A stretch of DNA of 7,249 bases from Verrucomicrobiia bacterium (GCA_013360985.1 JABWAM010000126.1:1-7249); one strand, 5' to 3'; numbered from the stretch's first letter, positions 1 through 5,696 are shown. Numbers and translations: made by a program. The notes: a model not told the origin generated them from the sequence alone.

Positions 1-849
1 GAACGGCGCGCGGGCGTAGGCGCGCGCCCAGGCGGCCTCGATGCGCGCGGCGATTTCCGCTGCGGGCTTCGTCGGCTCGGCGGCGACCGAGGTCAGGATG
101 CCGCGATTGACCGGCACGAGGTGTGGCGTGAACTGAACGACAACTTTTTGCCGCGCGGCGAGGGTCAACTCCTGCTCGATTTCGGAGAGGTGGCGGTGTT
201 TCGGGACGCCGTACGCGCGCAGCGATTCGTGGCACTCGCAGAAAAGCCCGCTCTCTTCGAGCTTGCGTCCGGCGCCGCTCACGCCGCTCAAGCTGTTGAT
301 GACCAGGCGGTTCGGCTTCAGGAGGTTCGCCCGCAAAAGAGGCACGAGCGGCACGAGGATGCTGGTGGGATAGCAGCCTGGGCTCGCGACGAGCCGGGCG
401 CGGCGCACCTCGGCGCCGCGGAGTTCGGGAAGCCCGTAGACCGCCTCCTTCAGGAGTTCGGGGGCGGGATGCGCGTGGCCGTAGAACTCCTTGTACGCCG
501 CCGCGGAACGGAGGCGAAAGTCGGCGCTGAGGTCGACGACGCGAAAGCCCGCCTCGAGGAGAGGAACCGCCCATTCCGCGGCGACGCCGTGGGGCAAGGC
601 GAGGAAGGCCACCGCGCGCTTTTTCTCCGAGCCGAGCGCGGCGAAGACCTCGGCAAGCTCGGGACGGAGGAAGGCGAGTTTGCGCGCCGCAGGATGATCG
701 GCGAAACGGGGAAAGACGCGACCGAGGGCGACGCCCGCTTTGGCGCGCGAGGTGACGGCGCGCAGCGCGACGCGCGGATGGTCGAGGAGCAAGCGGACGA
801 GCTCTTCGCCCGAATAACCGCTGGCGCCGATGATGGCTGCGCGAATCAT
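1..849 (-). CDS. argC: N-acetyl-gamma-glutamyl-phosphate reductase, ArgC (3' end outside window)
   Basis: ArgC reduces N-acetyl-gamma-glutamyl phosphate to the semialdehyde with NADPH, the third step of arginine synthesis, in the cytosol. The reading frame is open from the ATG at 849 to base 1, giving 283 codons. The family is usually about 340-350 residues, so roughly 60 C-terminal residues lie outside the window. Residues 1-19 form the nucleotide-binding start with the GASGYSGEEL motif. Residues 153-161 read VASPGCYPT, placing the catalytic cysteine at Cys159. INSLSGVSGAGRK follows, and FTPHLVPVNRGIL marks the conserved C-terminal half. The ATG at 849 is chosen because the beta strand and glycine loop begin at residue 5. 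No Shine-Dalgarno is visible. The gene follows rpsI on the same strand after 70 bases that contain a strong hairpin, so it is probably read through from the ribosomal protein operon. Assignment is secure. Confidence 0.96.
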   Translation of the reverse strand, partial: MIRAAIIGASGYSGEELVRLLLDHPRVALRAVTSRAKAGVALGRVFPRFADHPAARKLAFLRPELAEVFAALGSEKKRAVAFLALPHGVAAEWAVPLLEAGFRVVDLSADFRLRSAAAYKEFYGHAHPAPELLKEAVYGLPELRGAEVRRARLVASPGCYPTSILVPLVPLLRANLLKPNRLVINSLSGVSGAGRKLEESGLFCECHESLRAYGVPKHRHLSEIEQELTLAARQKVVVQFTPHLVPVNRGILTSVAAEPTKPAAEIAARIEAAWARAYARAPF

Positions 850-876
850 GATGCGTCGCAACGGGGGCTGATCCGG

Positions 877-905
877 CGCGCGGCGGGCGCGGGCTTCGCC
901 GCGCG
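877..905 (-). promoter_or_regulatory. 9-bp GC hairpin between rpsI and argC
   Basis: The arms CGCGCGGCG (877-885) and CGCCGCGCG (897-905) are perfect reverse complements around an 11-base loop. The structure lies 14 bases past the rpsI stop codon and 27 bases before the argC ATG. No T-run follows on the minus strand, so it is not a classical intrinsic terminator. It could pause or partly terminate transcription, or protect the rplM-rpsI message from 3' decay. In DNA this GC-rich, a hairpin can also arise by chance. Confidence 0.4.
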
Positions 906-919
906 GACGGAAAGGGAGA

Positions 920-1348
920 TCAACGCTTGCTGAACTGGAAGCGCCGGCGGGCGCCGGGTTGACCGGACTTCTTGCGCTCCTTCATGCGGGGATCGCGCGT
1001 GAGGTAACCGGCTTTCTTGAGCGCGGCGCGAAGATCGGGCTCGGCGCGCTGCAGGGCGCGCGCGATCCCGTGGCGGATCGCGCCGGCTTGGCTGTTGAGT
1101 CCGCCGCCGTGCGCGGAGATCTCGAGATCGAACTGCTTCTGTCGGCTGACGGAACGGAGGGACTCCAGGGCGTGGTTCTGGAGGTCTTCGGTGGGAAAAT
1201 ACTGGTTCAGCGGACGCCCGTTGACCCGCGCGTCTCCTTTGCCGGGACGGAGGCGGACGCGGGCGACCGAAGTCTTGCGGCGACCGGTCGCGTGAACGGC
1301 TTGAGAAGCGGTCGAGGGAGAAGAAGGCGGGGAAGAGTCTTCAGGCAT
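920..1348 (-). CDS. rpsI: 30S ribosomal protein S9
   Basis: S9 is a 30S head protein whose C-terminal tail reaches the P-site tRNA. The product is 142 residues. The S9 fold begins near residue 20 with ATGRRKTSVARV. GGGLNSQAGAIRHGIARAL (81-99) carries the family signature, TRDPRMKERKK follows, and the protein ends in QFSKR, matching the conserved S9 tail. The first 17 or so residues are a Ser/Pro-rich extension beyond the usual 130-residue length. I see no in-frame ATG or GTG closer to the core, so the ATG at 1348 is kept. The gene starts 17 bases after the rplM stop, the normal L13-S9 pairing, and has no recognisable Shine-Dalgarno, so translation may be coupled to rplM. argC follows. Identification is secure. 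Confidence 0.98.
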   Translation of the reverse strand: MPEDSSPPSSPSTASQAVHATGRRKTSVARVRLRPGKGDARVNGRPLNQYFPTEDLQNHALESLRSVSRQKQFDLEISAHGGGLNSQAGAIRHGIARALQRAEPDLRAALKKAGYLTRDPRMKERKKSGQPGARRRFQFSKR

Positions 1349-1365
1349 GGCGGGGAAAAGATGGA

Positions 1366-1797
1366 TCAGGCGACCTTGAGGGCTTCGAGTTGCTGGGCCT
1401 GATGCGGATGGTCGGCGTCGGCGTAGACTTTGATCTTGCGCAGTTGCGCGCGACCGAGGCGGGTATGCGGGACCATGCCTTTGACGGCGCGCTCGACGAG
1501 CAGTTCGGGATGGCGGGCGCGCACCTTCTCCACCGTCATGGACTTCTGTCCGCCAACATAGCGGGAATAGGTGGTATAGGTTTTCTGGGTCTCCTTCTTT
1601 CCCGTGAGGCGGACCTTGCGCGCGTTGATGACCACCACGAAGTCGCCGGCGTCGGCGTGCGGCGTAAAATCGGGACGGTTTTTTCCGCGGACAATGTTGG
1701 CGAGGAGGACCGCCAAACGGCCCAGGACGACGCCCTCGGCGTCCACGAGGAACCAGCGCGGCTTGGCGTTCTCCTTATTGGCAAACGTAGTCTTCAT
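1366..1797 (-). CDS. rplM: 50S ribosomal protein L13
   Basis: L13 is an early-assembling 50S protein that binds 23S rRNA. The product is 143 residues, the normal family length. The N-terminus runs from MKTTFANKE into RWFLVDAEGVVLGRLA. GKNRPDFTPHADAGDFVVVINA (38-59) is the conserved central segment. KTYTTYSRYVGG comes next, and VKGMVPHTRLGR (105-116) is the family signature, followed by LRKIKVYADADHPHQAQQ. The start at 1797 aligns with the usual L13 start. It is the first gene of an L13-S9 pair transcribed toward lower coordinates. A promoter-like pair at 1813-1841 puts the transcription start only about 9 bases upstream, and no Shine-Dalgarno is visible, so the message may be nearly leaderless. 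Identification is secure. Confidence 0.98.
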   Translation of the reverse strand: MKTTFANKENAKPRWFLVDAEGVVLGRLAVLLANIVRGKNRPDFTPHADAGDFVVVINARKVRLTGKKETQKTYTTYSRYVGGQKSMTVEKVRARHPELLVERAVKGMVPHTRLGRAQLRKIKVYADADHPHQAQQLEALKVA

Positions 1798-1812
1798 CGG
1801 GCAAAGAGTGAG

Positions 1813-1841
1813 AACCTAGGATTCGCCGAGACGCGCGTCAA
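1813..1841 (-). promoter_or_regulatory. Sigma-70-type promoter for rplM-rpsI(-argC)
   Basis: On the minus strand TTGACG (1841-1836) is followed after exactly 17 bases by TAGGTT (1818-1813). The -35 box matches the housekeeping consensus at five of six positions. The -10 box keeps the key T, A and final T. Transcription would start near 1806, leaving a leader of about 9 bases before the rplM ATG at 1797. The same -10 pattern recurs before the universal stress gene. Confidence 0.55.
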
Positions 1842-1893
1842 TGCTCTTTTCGCCCTCTCCGTGGGGGGGTGGCCCCGCCTCGTTTTCGGATGA

Positions 1894-1914
1894 GCGAACA
1901 ACCGGGCCGTTCGC
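1894..1914 (-). terminator. Possible terminator hairpin after the zinc-ribbon gene
   Basis: GCGAAC (1894-1899) and GTTCGC (1909-1914) form a 6-bp stem with a 9-base loop, 18 bases past the zinc-ribbon stop. On the minus strand it is followed by TCATCCGAAAAC rather than a T-run. On the plus strand it is followed by GTTTTC, but no plus-strand gene ends here. It lies in the 137-base gap 1798-1932, which also holds the rplM promoter and a C-run on the minus strand (1863-1869 on plus are G). It is a weak candidate. Confidence 0.25.
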
Positions 1915-1932
1915 GTTTTCCGCGCCTTCGCG

Positions 1933-2163
1933 TCATGACAGCTCCAAATCGTCGGGAGTCACGCTGATTTGCGGACGCGCCGCGAGAATGGCCGCCTGCG
2001 AACGCACCCGCGCGCTGCTTTCGTCGAAGCGGTAGCCGTGACAGTTCGGACACGTATTCGCGGTGCGTCCGACGATGGACTCGCACCCCTCGCAGACCTT
2101 GAAACGGTCGGGGCGCGCGGTGATTTTGGCCGCCTTTTCGGCGCGGTCGTTGAGATCGCTCAT
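1933..2163 (-). CDS. Small zinc-ribbon protein, function unknown
   Basis: The product is 76 residues, starting MSDLNDRAEK. Two CxxC knuckles, C24-C27 and C38-C41, are separated by ten residues (CEGC...CPNC), which is a classic four-cysteine zinc ribbon. The motif HGYRFD follows the second knuckle. The C-terminal third is an Ala/Arg-rich helix-like stretch ending in the acidic DDLELS. There is no signal peptide or membrane segment, so it is probably cytosolic. Zinc ribbons of this size bind nucleic acid or act as partner subunits, but nothing here fixes a role. The frame stays open to an ATG at 2238, but that extra 25-residue segment is Arg-rich and would overlap the divergent promoter region, so the ATG at 2163 is preferred. 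It is transcribed away from the pilT genes and reads toward rplM. I recall similar small zinc-ribbon proteins in Verrucomicrobiota; this is unchecked. Confidence 0.8.
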   Translation of the reverse strand: MSDLNDRAEKAAKITARPDRFKVCEGCESIVGRTANTCPNCHGYRFDESSARVRSQAAILAARPQISVTPDDLELS

Positions 2164-2188
2164 GAGTCCACGGGCGGGAAGAGCGCGC

Positions 2189-2217
2189 TTGCGCCGCCCG
2201 CGCGCCTCAAGTATGCA
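2189..2217 (+). promoter_or_regulatory. Candidate promoter for the pilT genes
   Basis: TTGCGC (2189-2194), a 17-base spacer and TATGCA (2212-2217) resemble a sigma-70 promoter pointing at the first pilT gene. Transcription would start near 2224, about 26 bases before the ATG at 2250. The match is modest: three of six at -35 and three of six at -10. Confidence 0.35.
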
Positions 2218-2238
2218 GACAACGCCGACGGCGCGCAA
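2210..2238 (-). promoter_or_regulatory. Candidate promoter for the zinc-ribbon gene
   Basis: On the minus strand TTGCGC (2238-2233), a 17-base spacer and CATACT (2215-2210) form a second promoter-like pair facing the opposite way. Four of six bases match the -10 consensus. Its -10 box overlaps that of the divergent pilT candidate by four bases, so the two could not be occupied at once. The predicted leader is about 40 bases. Confidence 0.35.
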
Positions 2239-2249
2239 TCCGAAGTCTC

Positions 2250-3617
2250 ATGTCCTCTCTCCTGCCAGAAACCCTCGTTGCCCGGGCGATCGAGCAAGGG
2301 TGGCTCACGTCCGAACAGGCGGCGGCGGCGAAGGCCGCTCTCGCGAATGCGCCCGAGGCGGATCTCGAAGGATGGCTCCTCGATCAAGGGTGGCTTGGGA
2401 AAGAACATCTCGAATGGCTCCGCCGCGTCGCCTCGCCCGCCGCCGACGCGGCGCCCGCTTCGGAGGCGGCTGTCGTTGTCGAAACGGACGCCGACGTGGC
2501 GCGCATTCCTTCGGGACTGGATTTTGAGGTCCACCTCGAAGCCGACGGCGCGCTCGCGCATCTCAACGAGTACCTGAACCTCGGCCAGTTTTATGGCGCG
2601 TCGGATATCCACCTCGGCGTGAACTGTCCGCCGATGATGCGCCGCCACGGCTGTCTCCAGATCATGTGGCCGAAGGCGCCGCTCTTCACCGCGGCCCAGA
2701 CCTCTCGCCTCATGATGGGGTTCACGACCGAGGAACAAAAGGCGCTCCTCCAGGAGCGGGGCGACCTCGACTTTTGTTACGCGGTGGAGGGCCTCGGGCG
2801 CTTCCGCACGAGCGTCGTCCGCCAGCGGCTCGGTTTGGACGGGGTGTTCCGCATCATCAACACCAAAATCAAGACGATGGAGGAGCTGGGCCTCCCCGAG
2901 ACGCTCCAGGCACTGACGAAGTTCCACAACGGCCTGATCCTCGTGACGGGCGCGGTGGGGAGCGGCAAGTCCACCACGCTCGCCGCGTTCGTGGAGAAGG
3001 TGAACATCGAGCGACACGATCACATCATCACGATGGAAGACCCGATCGAGTACGTGTTCGAGCCCAAGGGATGCCAGATCACCCAGCGCGAAGTGCATAC
3101 GCACACGAAATCGTTCTCCACCGCCCTGCGCGCCGCCCTGCGCGAAGATCCGGACGTGATCATGGTGGGAGAGATGCGCGACCTGGAGACGATCCAACTC
3201 GCGATCACCGCCTCGGAGACCGGGCACCTGGTTTTCGCGACGCTGCATACGAGCAGCGCGGCGCGCACGCTCGATCGGATCCTCGACGTCTTTCCCGTCG
3301 AGCAACAGTCCCAGATCCGCACGATGGTGGCGGGCTCGCTTCGCGGCATCATCAGCCAGCAGCTCGTCCCGCGGCTCGACGGCCAGGGGCGCGCCCTGGC
3401 GCTGGAGGTGCTCATCAACAACCCCGCCGCGCAGGCCCTCATCCGCGACGGCAAGACCTACATGCTCCCGGGCGTGATTCAAACCGGCAAAAAACTCGGC
3501 TGCAAATTGATGGACGACTCGCTCATGGAACTCGTCGAGGAGGGCGTGATCGCGCCGCAGGAAGCCTACGATCGCGCGGCGGACAAACTGCGTTTTGCCA
3601 AACTGATCGAGGAATGA
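2250..3617 (+). CDS. pilT: PilT-family type IV pilus ATPase with N-terminal extension (first of tandem pair)
   Basis: This is a hexameric secretion ATPase of the PilT/PilU class, expected at the cytoplasmic base of the type IV pilus, where it powers pilin retraction. It has 455 residues against about 345-380 for typical PilT. The extra roughly 100 residues hold two similar helical units (EQGWLTSEQ at 15-23 and DQGWLGKEH at 45-53), then an Ala/Val-rich linker (61-85). The PAS-like N-domain follows (GASDIHL at 116-122). Walker A is GAVGSGKST (234-242, Lys240), differing from the usual GPTGSGKST. The Asp box is TMEDPIEYV (261-269). Walker B is DVIMVGEMRD (302-311, Glu308). The His box is ETGHLVFATLHT (323-334). 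The C-terminal domain keeps ALIRDGKTYMLPGVIQTGKKLG, as in PilT. The ATG at 2250 is the first start in frame; the Shine-Dalgarno is weak. The second ATPase gene starts three bases after this stop. Family certain; retraction role inferred. Confidence 0.93.
   Translation: MSSLLPETLVARAIEQGWLTSEQAAAAKAALANAPEADLEGWLLDQGWLGKEHLEWLRRVASPAADAAPASEAAVVVETDADVARIPSGLDFEVHLEADGALAHLNEYLNLGQFYGASDIHLGVNCPPMMRRHGCLQIMWPKAPLFTAAQTSRLMMGFTTEEQKALLQERGDLDFCYAVEGLGRFRTSVVRQRLGLDGVFRIINTKIKTMEELGLPETLQALTKFHNGLILVTGAVGSGKSTTLAAFVEKVNIERHDHIITMEDPIEYVFEPKGCQITQREVHTHTKSFSTALRAALREDPDVIMVGEMRDLETIQLAITASETGHLVFATLHTSSAARTLDRILDVFPVEQQSQIRTMVAGSLRGIISQQLVPRLDGQGRALALEVLINNPAAQALIRDGKTYMLPGVIQTGKKLGCKLMDDSLMELVEEGVIAPQEAYDRAADKLRFAKLIEE
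3609..3614 (+). promoter_or_regulatory. Shine-Dalgarno of second pilT, inside the end of the first
   Basis: GAGGAA encodes the last two Glu codons of the first ATPase and sits six bases before the ATG at 3621. The TGA stop (3615-3617) lies between them, a layout that favours translational coupling and matched amounts of the two ATPases. Confidence 0.7.
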
Positions 3618-3620
3618 TCC

Positions 3621-4724
3621 ATGGCCAAGGTTGACGCACTTTTCGATAAAATGGTGGAGCGCGGAGCGTCCGACCTCCACCTCCGCGAGGGGCAGGTTCC
3701 GCATATCCGCCTTTATGGAGACCTCGTTCCGCTGACCGACCACCCTCTCTCGCGCGAGGAGATCTTCGACCTGATGAGCGAGGCGGCGGGCGAGGAGCGC
3801 TGGAAACTTTTTCTGGAGCGCGGCGACCTCGACTTCGCCTACGAAAAGGACGAGCACGCGCGTTTCCGCACGAACTACATGCGTCACGTCCATGGGATCG
3901 GGGCGCTCTACCGCCTCATCCCGACGCGCATCCTGCCTCTCGAGGTCCTCGGCGCGCCCGAGGTCGTCAAATCGTTCGCGCGCCTGCGCGGCGGCTTGGT
4001 TTTGGTGACGGGGCCGACGGGCAGCGGGAAGTCCACCACGCTCGCCGGGCTCATCGACCACATGAACGAAAACTACGCGCGACACATCGTGACCATCGAG
4101 GAGCCGATCGAGTTCGTGCATCGCAACAAGCTGAGCGTGATCACCCAGCGCGAAGTGCCCGTCCATACCCCGAGTTTCGCCGCGGGGCTGAAGGCGGCGC
4201 TGCGCGAGGACGCCGACGTCGTGCTCGTCGGCGAGATGCGCGACCTGGAGACCATCGCGCTGGCGCTGACCGCGGCGGAAACGGGCCTCCTGGTCTTCGG
4301 CACGCTGCACACGAACAACGCACGCAAAACGGTGGATCGCATCATTGACGTCTTTCCCTCGGACCGCCAACCGCAGATCCGCACGATGCTCGCCTCCTCG
4401 CTCCGCGGCGTCGTCGCCCAACTCCTCCTGAGGCGCAGCGACAAACCGGGACGCATCGCCACGTTCGAGGTGCTCGTCGGCACGCTCTCGGTCTCCTCGA
4501 TCATCCGCGAGGGCAACACGGGCAAACTCACCGATGTTCTGATGAGCGGCAAGGCCGAGGGGATGCAAATCATGGACGACGCCATCATGCAACTCCTTGA
4601 GGAGGAGATCATCTCCGGCGAGGAGGCCTACATGAAGTCGATCGAGAAGGCGCGCTTCGCCGAATTCCTTCCCGAGGCGGAGGAGGAGGAATCGTCGGCG
4701 CCTCAAAAGAAAAAGCGGAAATAA
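3621..4724 (+). CDS. pilT: PilT-family type IV pilus ATPase (second of tandem pair; PilT/PilU-like)
   Basis: This is a second retraction-type ATPase of 367 residues, the normal PilT length. GASDLHLREG (15-24) opens the N-domain. Walker A is a canonical GPTGSGKST (131-139, Lys137). Walker B is DVVLVGEMRD (199-208, Glu205). Two boxes deviate. The Asp box reads TIEEPIEF (158-165), with Glu161 where Asp is usual. The His box reads ETGLLVFGTLHT (220-231), with Leu223 where the first His is usual; the second, His230, is kept. The tail is acidic then basic (EAEEEE at 352-357, KKKRK at 363-367) and probably disordered. The gene is coupled to the first ATPase by a 3-base gap. The paralogues may form mixed hexamers or act like PilT with its accessory PilU. 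PilT versus PilU cannot be settled from the sequence alone. Confidence 0.93.
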   Translation: MAKVDALFDKMVERGASDLHLREGQVPHIRLYGDLVPLTDHPLSREEIFDLMSEAAGEERWKLFLERGDLDFAYEKDEHARFRTNYMRHVHGIGALYRLIPTRILPLEVLGAPEVVKSFARLRGGLVLVTGPTGSGKSTTLAGLIDHMNENYARHIVTIEEPIEFVHRNKLSVITQREVPVHTPSFAAGLKAALREDADVVLVGEMRDLETIALALTAAETGLLVFGTLHTNNARKTVDRIIDVFPSDRQPQIRTMLASSLRGVVAQLLLRRSDKPGRIATFEVLVGTLSVSSIIREGNTGKLTDVLMSGKAEGMQIMDDAIMQLLEEEIISGEEAYMKSIEKARFAEFLPEAEEEESSAPQKKKRK

Positions 4725-4740
4725 GCGCGCCGCCCCGAGC

Positions 4741-4769
4741 TTGTCGCCCGCGCGCCGGAGGCGTAGATT
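4741..4769 (+). promoter_or_regulatory. Sigma-70-type promoter for the universal stress gene
   Basis: TTGTCG (4741-4746), a 17-base spacer and TAGATT (4764-4769) lie just upstream of the universal stress gene. Transcription would start near 4776, giving a leader of about 14 bases. The -10 box shares the TAG[AG]TT pattern seen before rplM. The rest of the 65-base gap shows no terminator for the pilT genes. Confidence 0.5.
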
Positions 4770-4773
4770 CTCC

Positions 4774-4784
4774 GGAGAGAGAGG
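4774..4784 (+). promoter_or_regulatory. Purine-rich Shine-Dalgarno of the universal stress gene
   Basis: GGAGAGAGAGG ends five bases before the ATG at 4790 and supports that start. Its first bases belong to the palindrome TCTCCGGAGA (4769-4778), which overlaps the predicted transcription start. Confidence 0.6.
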
Positions 4785-4789
4785 CCCCC

Positions 4790-5632
4790 ATGATTAAAAC
4801 GATTCTCGTATGCGTGGACGGATCGAAATACGCGGGCGGCGCCGCGGACGCGGCGATCTGGCTCGCGAAAGCCTTTGACGCCCGCCTGCGCGCGATCAGC
4901 GTGGCGGACACCCGTCTGCTCGAAGGACCGTGGCTCGCCGACCTTTCCGGTATGGCGGGCGCGCAGCCTTTCCACGCCCTCGTCCCCCAGTTCGAGGAGG
5001 TGCTCAAGACGAAGGCGCGAAGCGCCGCCCAGGCCGTCACCCTCGCCGCCGCGCGCGAAGGCGTTTCCTGCTCCGCCGAAGCGCCCGTCGGCCGCCTCGT
5101 CCACGAGATTCTCGAAGCTGAACGCACGGCGGAGCTCGTCGTCATGGGGCAGCGCGGCGAAGGCTTCGAGACGACCGGCGAATGGCTCGGCTCGAACGTC
5201 GAGCGCGTGGTGCGCAAGTCCTCCAAGCCCTGTCTCGTCACGCCGGCGACGTTTCGCCCGGTCCGTCGCATCCTGGCCGCTTACGACGGGAGCGCGCACG
5301 CCAACCGCGCCATGTACTCGAGCTTCGACCTGGCGCGGGCGCTCAAGGCCGGACTCGCCGTATTGACGGTCGCGGGCGAAGGGGACGCGCCCCGCCGTTC
5401 GCGCCTGCTCCAGGAAGCCTGCGATCTCGCCAAACAGCAGGGCGTTGCCGCCGAGGCGATCGCGTCGGAGGGAACACCGGAAAAGCGGATCGTCGAAATC
5501 GCCCGCGAGCAGGGGTTCGATCTGATCGTCATGGGGGCCTACGGCCATACCCGATTGCGCGAGCTCGTTTTGGGAAGCGTCACCAGCTACGTCATCCGCG
5601 CCGGCGAAGTCCCCGTCCTGCTGGTGCGATAG
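4790..5632 (+). CDS. Tandem-domain universal stress protein (UspA family)
   Basis: The protein has 280 residues made of two Usp domains, about 1-153 and 157-280. Each opens with a strand and Asp switch (ILVCVDGS, Asp10; ILAAYDGSAHA, Asp166) and closes with a nucleotide-binding glycine motif. Domain 2 has the canonical G-x2-G-x9-G-S (GAYGHTRLRELVLGS, 249-263). Domain 1 has GQRGEGFETTGEWLGS (120-135), with ten residues instead of nine in the spacer. Tandem Usp proteins usually bind ATP and help cells survive stress or growth arrest by mechanisms that differ between members. It is cytosolic, with no signal or membrane segment. The start is supported by a strong purine-rich Shine-Dalgarno. It follows the pilT genes but has its own promoter-like site, so it may be controlled separately. 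Family certain; exact role unknown. Confidence 0.93.
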   Translation: MIKTILVCVDGSKYAGGAADAAIWLAKAFDARLRAISVADTRLLEGPWLADLSGMAGAQPFHALVPQFEEVLKTKARSAAQAVTLAAAREGVSCSAEAPVGRLVHEILEAERTAELVVMGQRGEGFETTGEWLGSNVERVVRKSSKPCLVTPATFRPVRRILAAYDGSAHANRAMYSSFDLARALKAGLAVLTVAGEGDAPRRSRLLQEACDLAKQQGVAAEAIASEGTPEKRIVEIAREQGFDLIVMGAYGHTRLRELVLGSVTSYVIRAGEVPVLLVR

Positions 5633-5646
5633 GCGCCGCGCCTTTT
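5632..5646 (+). terminator. Possible weak terminator at the end of the universal stress gene
   Basis: GGCG (5632-5635) and CGCC (5639-5642) can pair as a short GC stem around CCG, followed directly by TTTT (5643-5646). The stem begins in the stop codon. Four pairs and four T residues make this weak, and the downstream basic ORF has no obvious promoter of its own, so readthrough is likely. Confidence 0.3.
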
Positions 5647-5696
5647 CTCGGCGTCGCCTGCGTTCCGGCTTGCCTCGCCCGCCGCTTTGCGGCACC

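Noticed and set aside
121..933. A 270-codon plus-strand frame opposite argC
   Set aside because: The minus strand reads as a full ArgC with its catalytic cysteine; the plus frame is an Ala/Arg/Glu-rich shadow.
1861..1880. A G-run followed by GGCCCC between the zinc-ribbon gene and rplM, considered as a terminator
   Set aside because: The possible stem is only about four pairs with slippery register and no T-run, so it is probably just base composition.
959..1893. Plus-strand frames of 147 and 167 codons opposite rpsI and rplM
   Set aside because: They are shadows of ribosomal protein genes that are identified beyond doubt on the minus strand.
2164..2238. A longer start for the zinc-ribbon protein (ATG at 2238)
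   Set aside because: The added residues are Arg-rich and unlike a structured head, and the start would lie 12 bases from the pilT start, across the likely promoter region.
2160..4706. An 848-codon open frame on the minus strand across both pilT genes
   Set aside because: It is antisense to two well-supported ATPase genes. Its translation is Arg/His/Asp-rich and repeats in step with the paralogues beneath it, as expected for a third-position GC artefact.
4725..4755. GCGCGC at 4725-4730 and again at 4750-4755, considered as a terminator stem after the second pilT
   Set aside because: The arms are self-complementary GC repeats 19 bases apart with no T-run, expected by chance in this sequence and overlapping the stress gene promoter.
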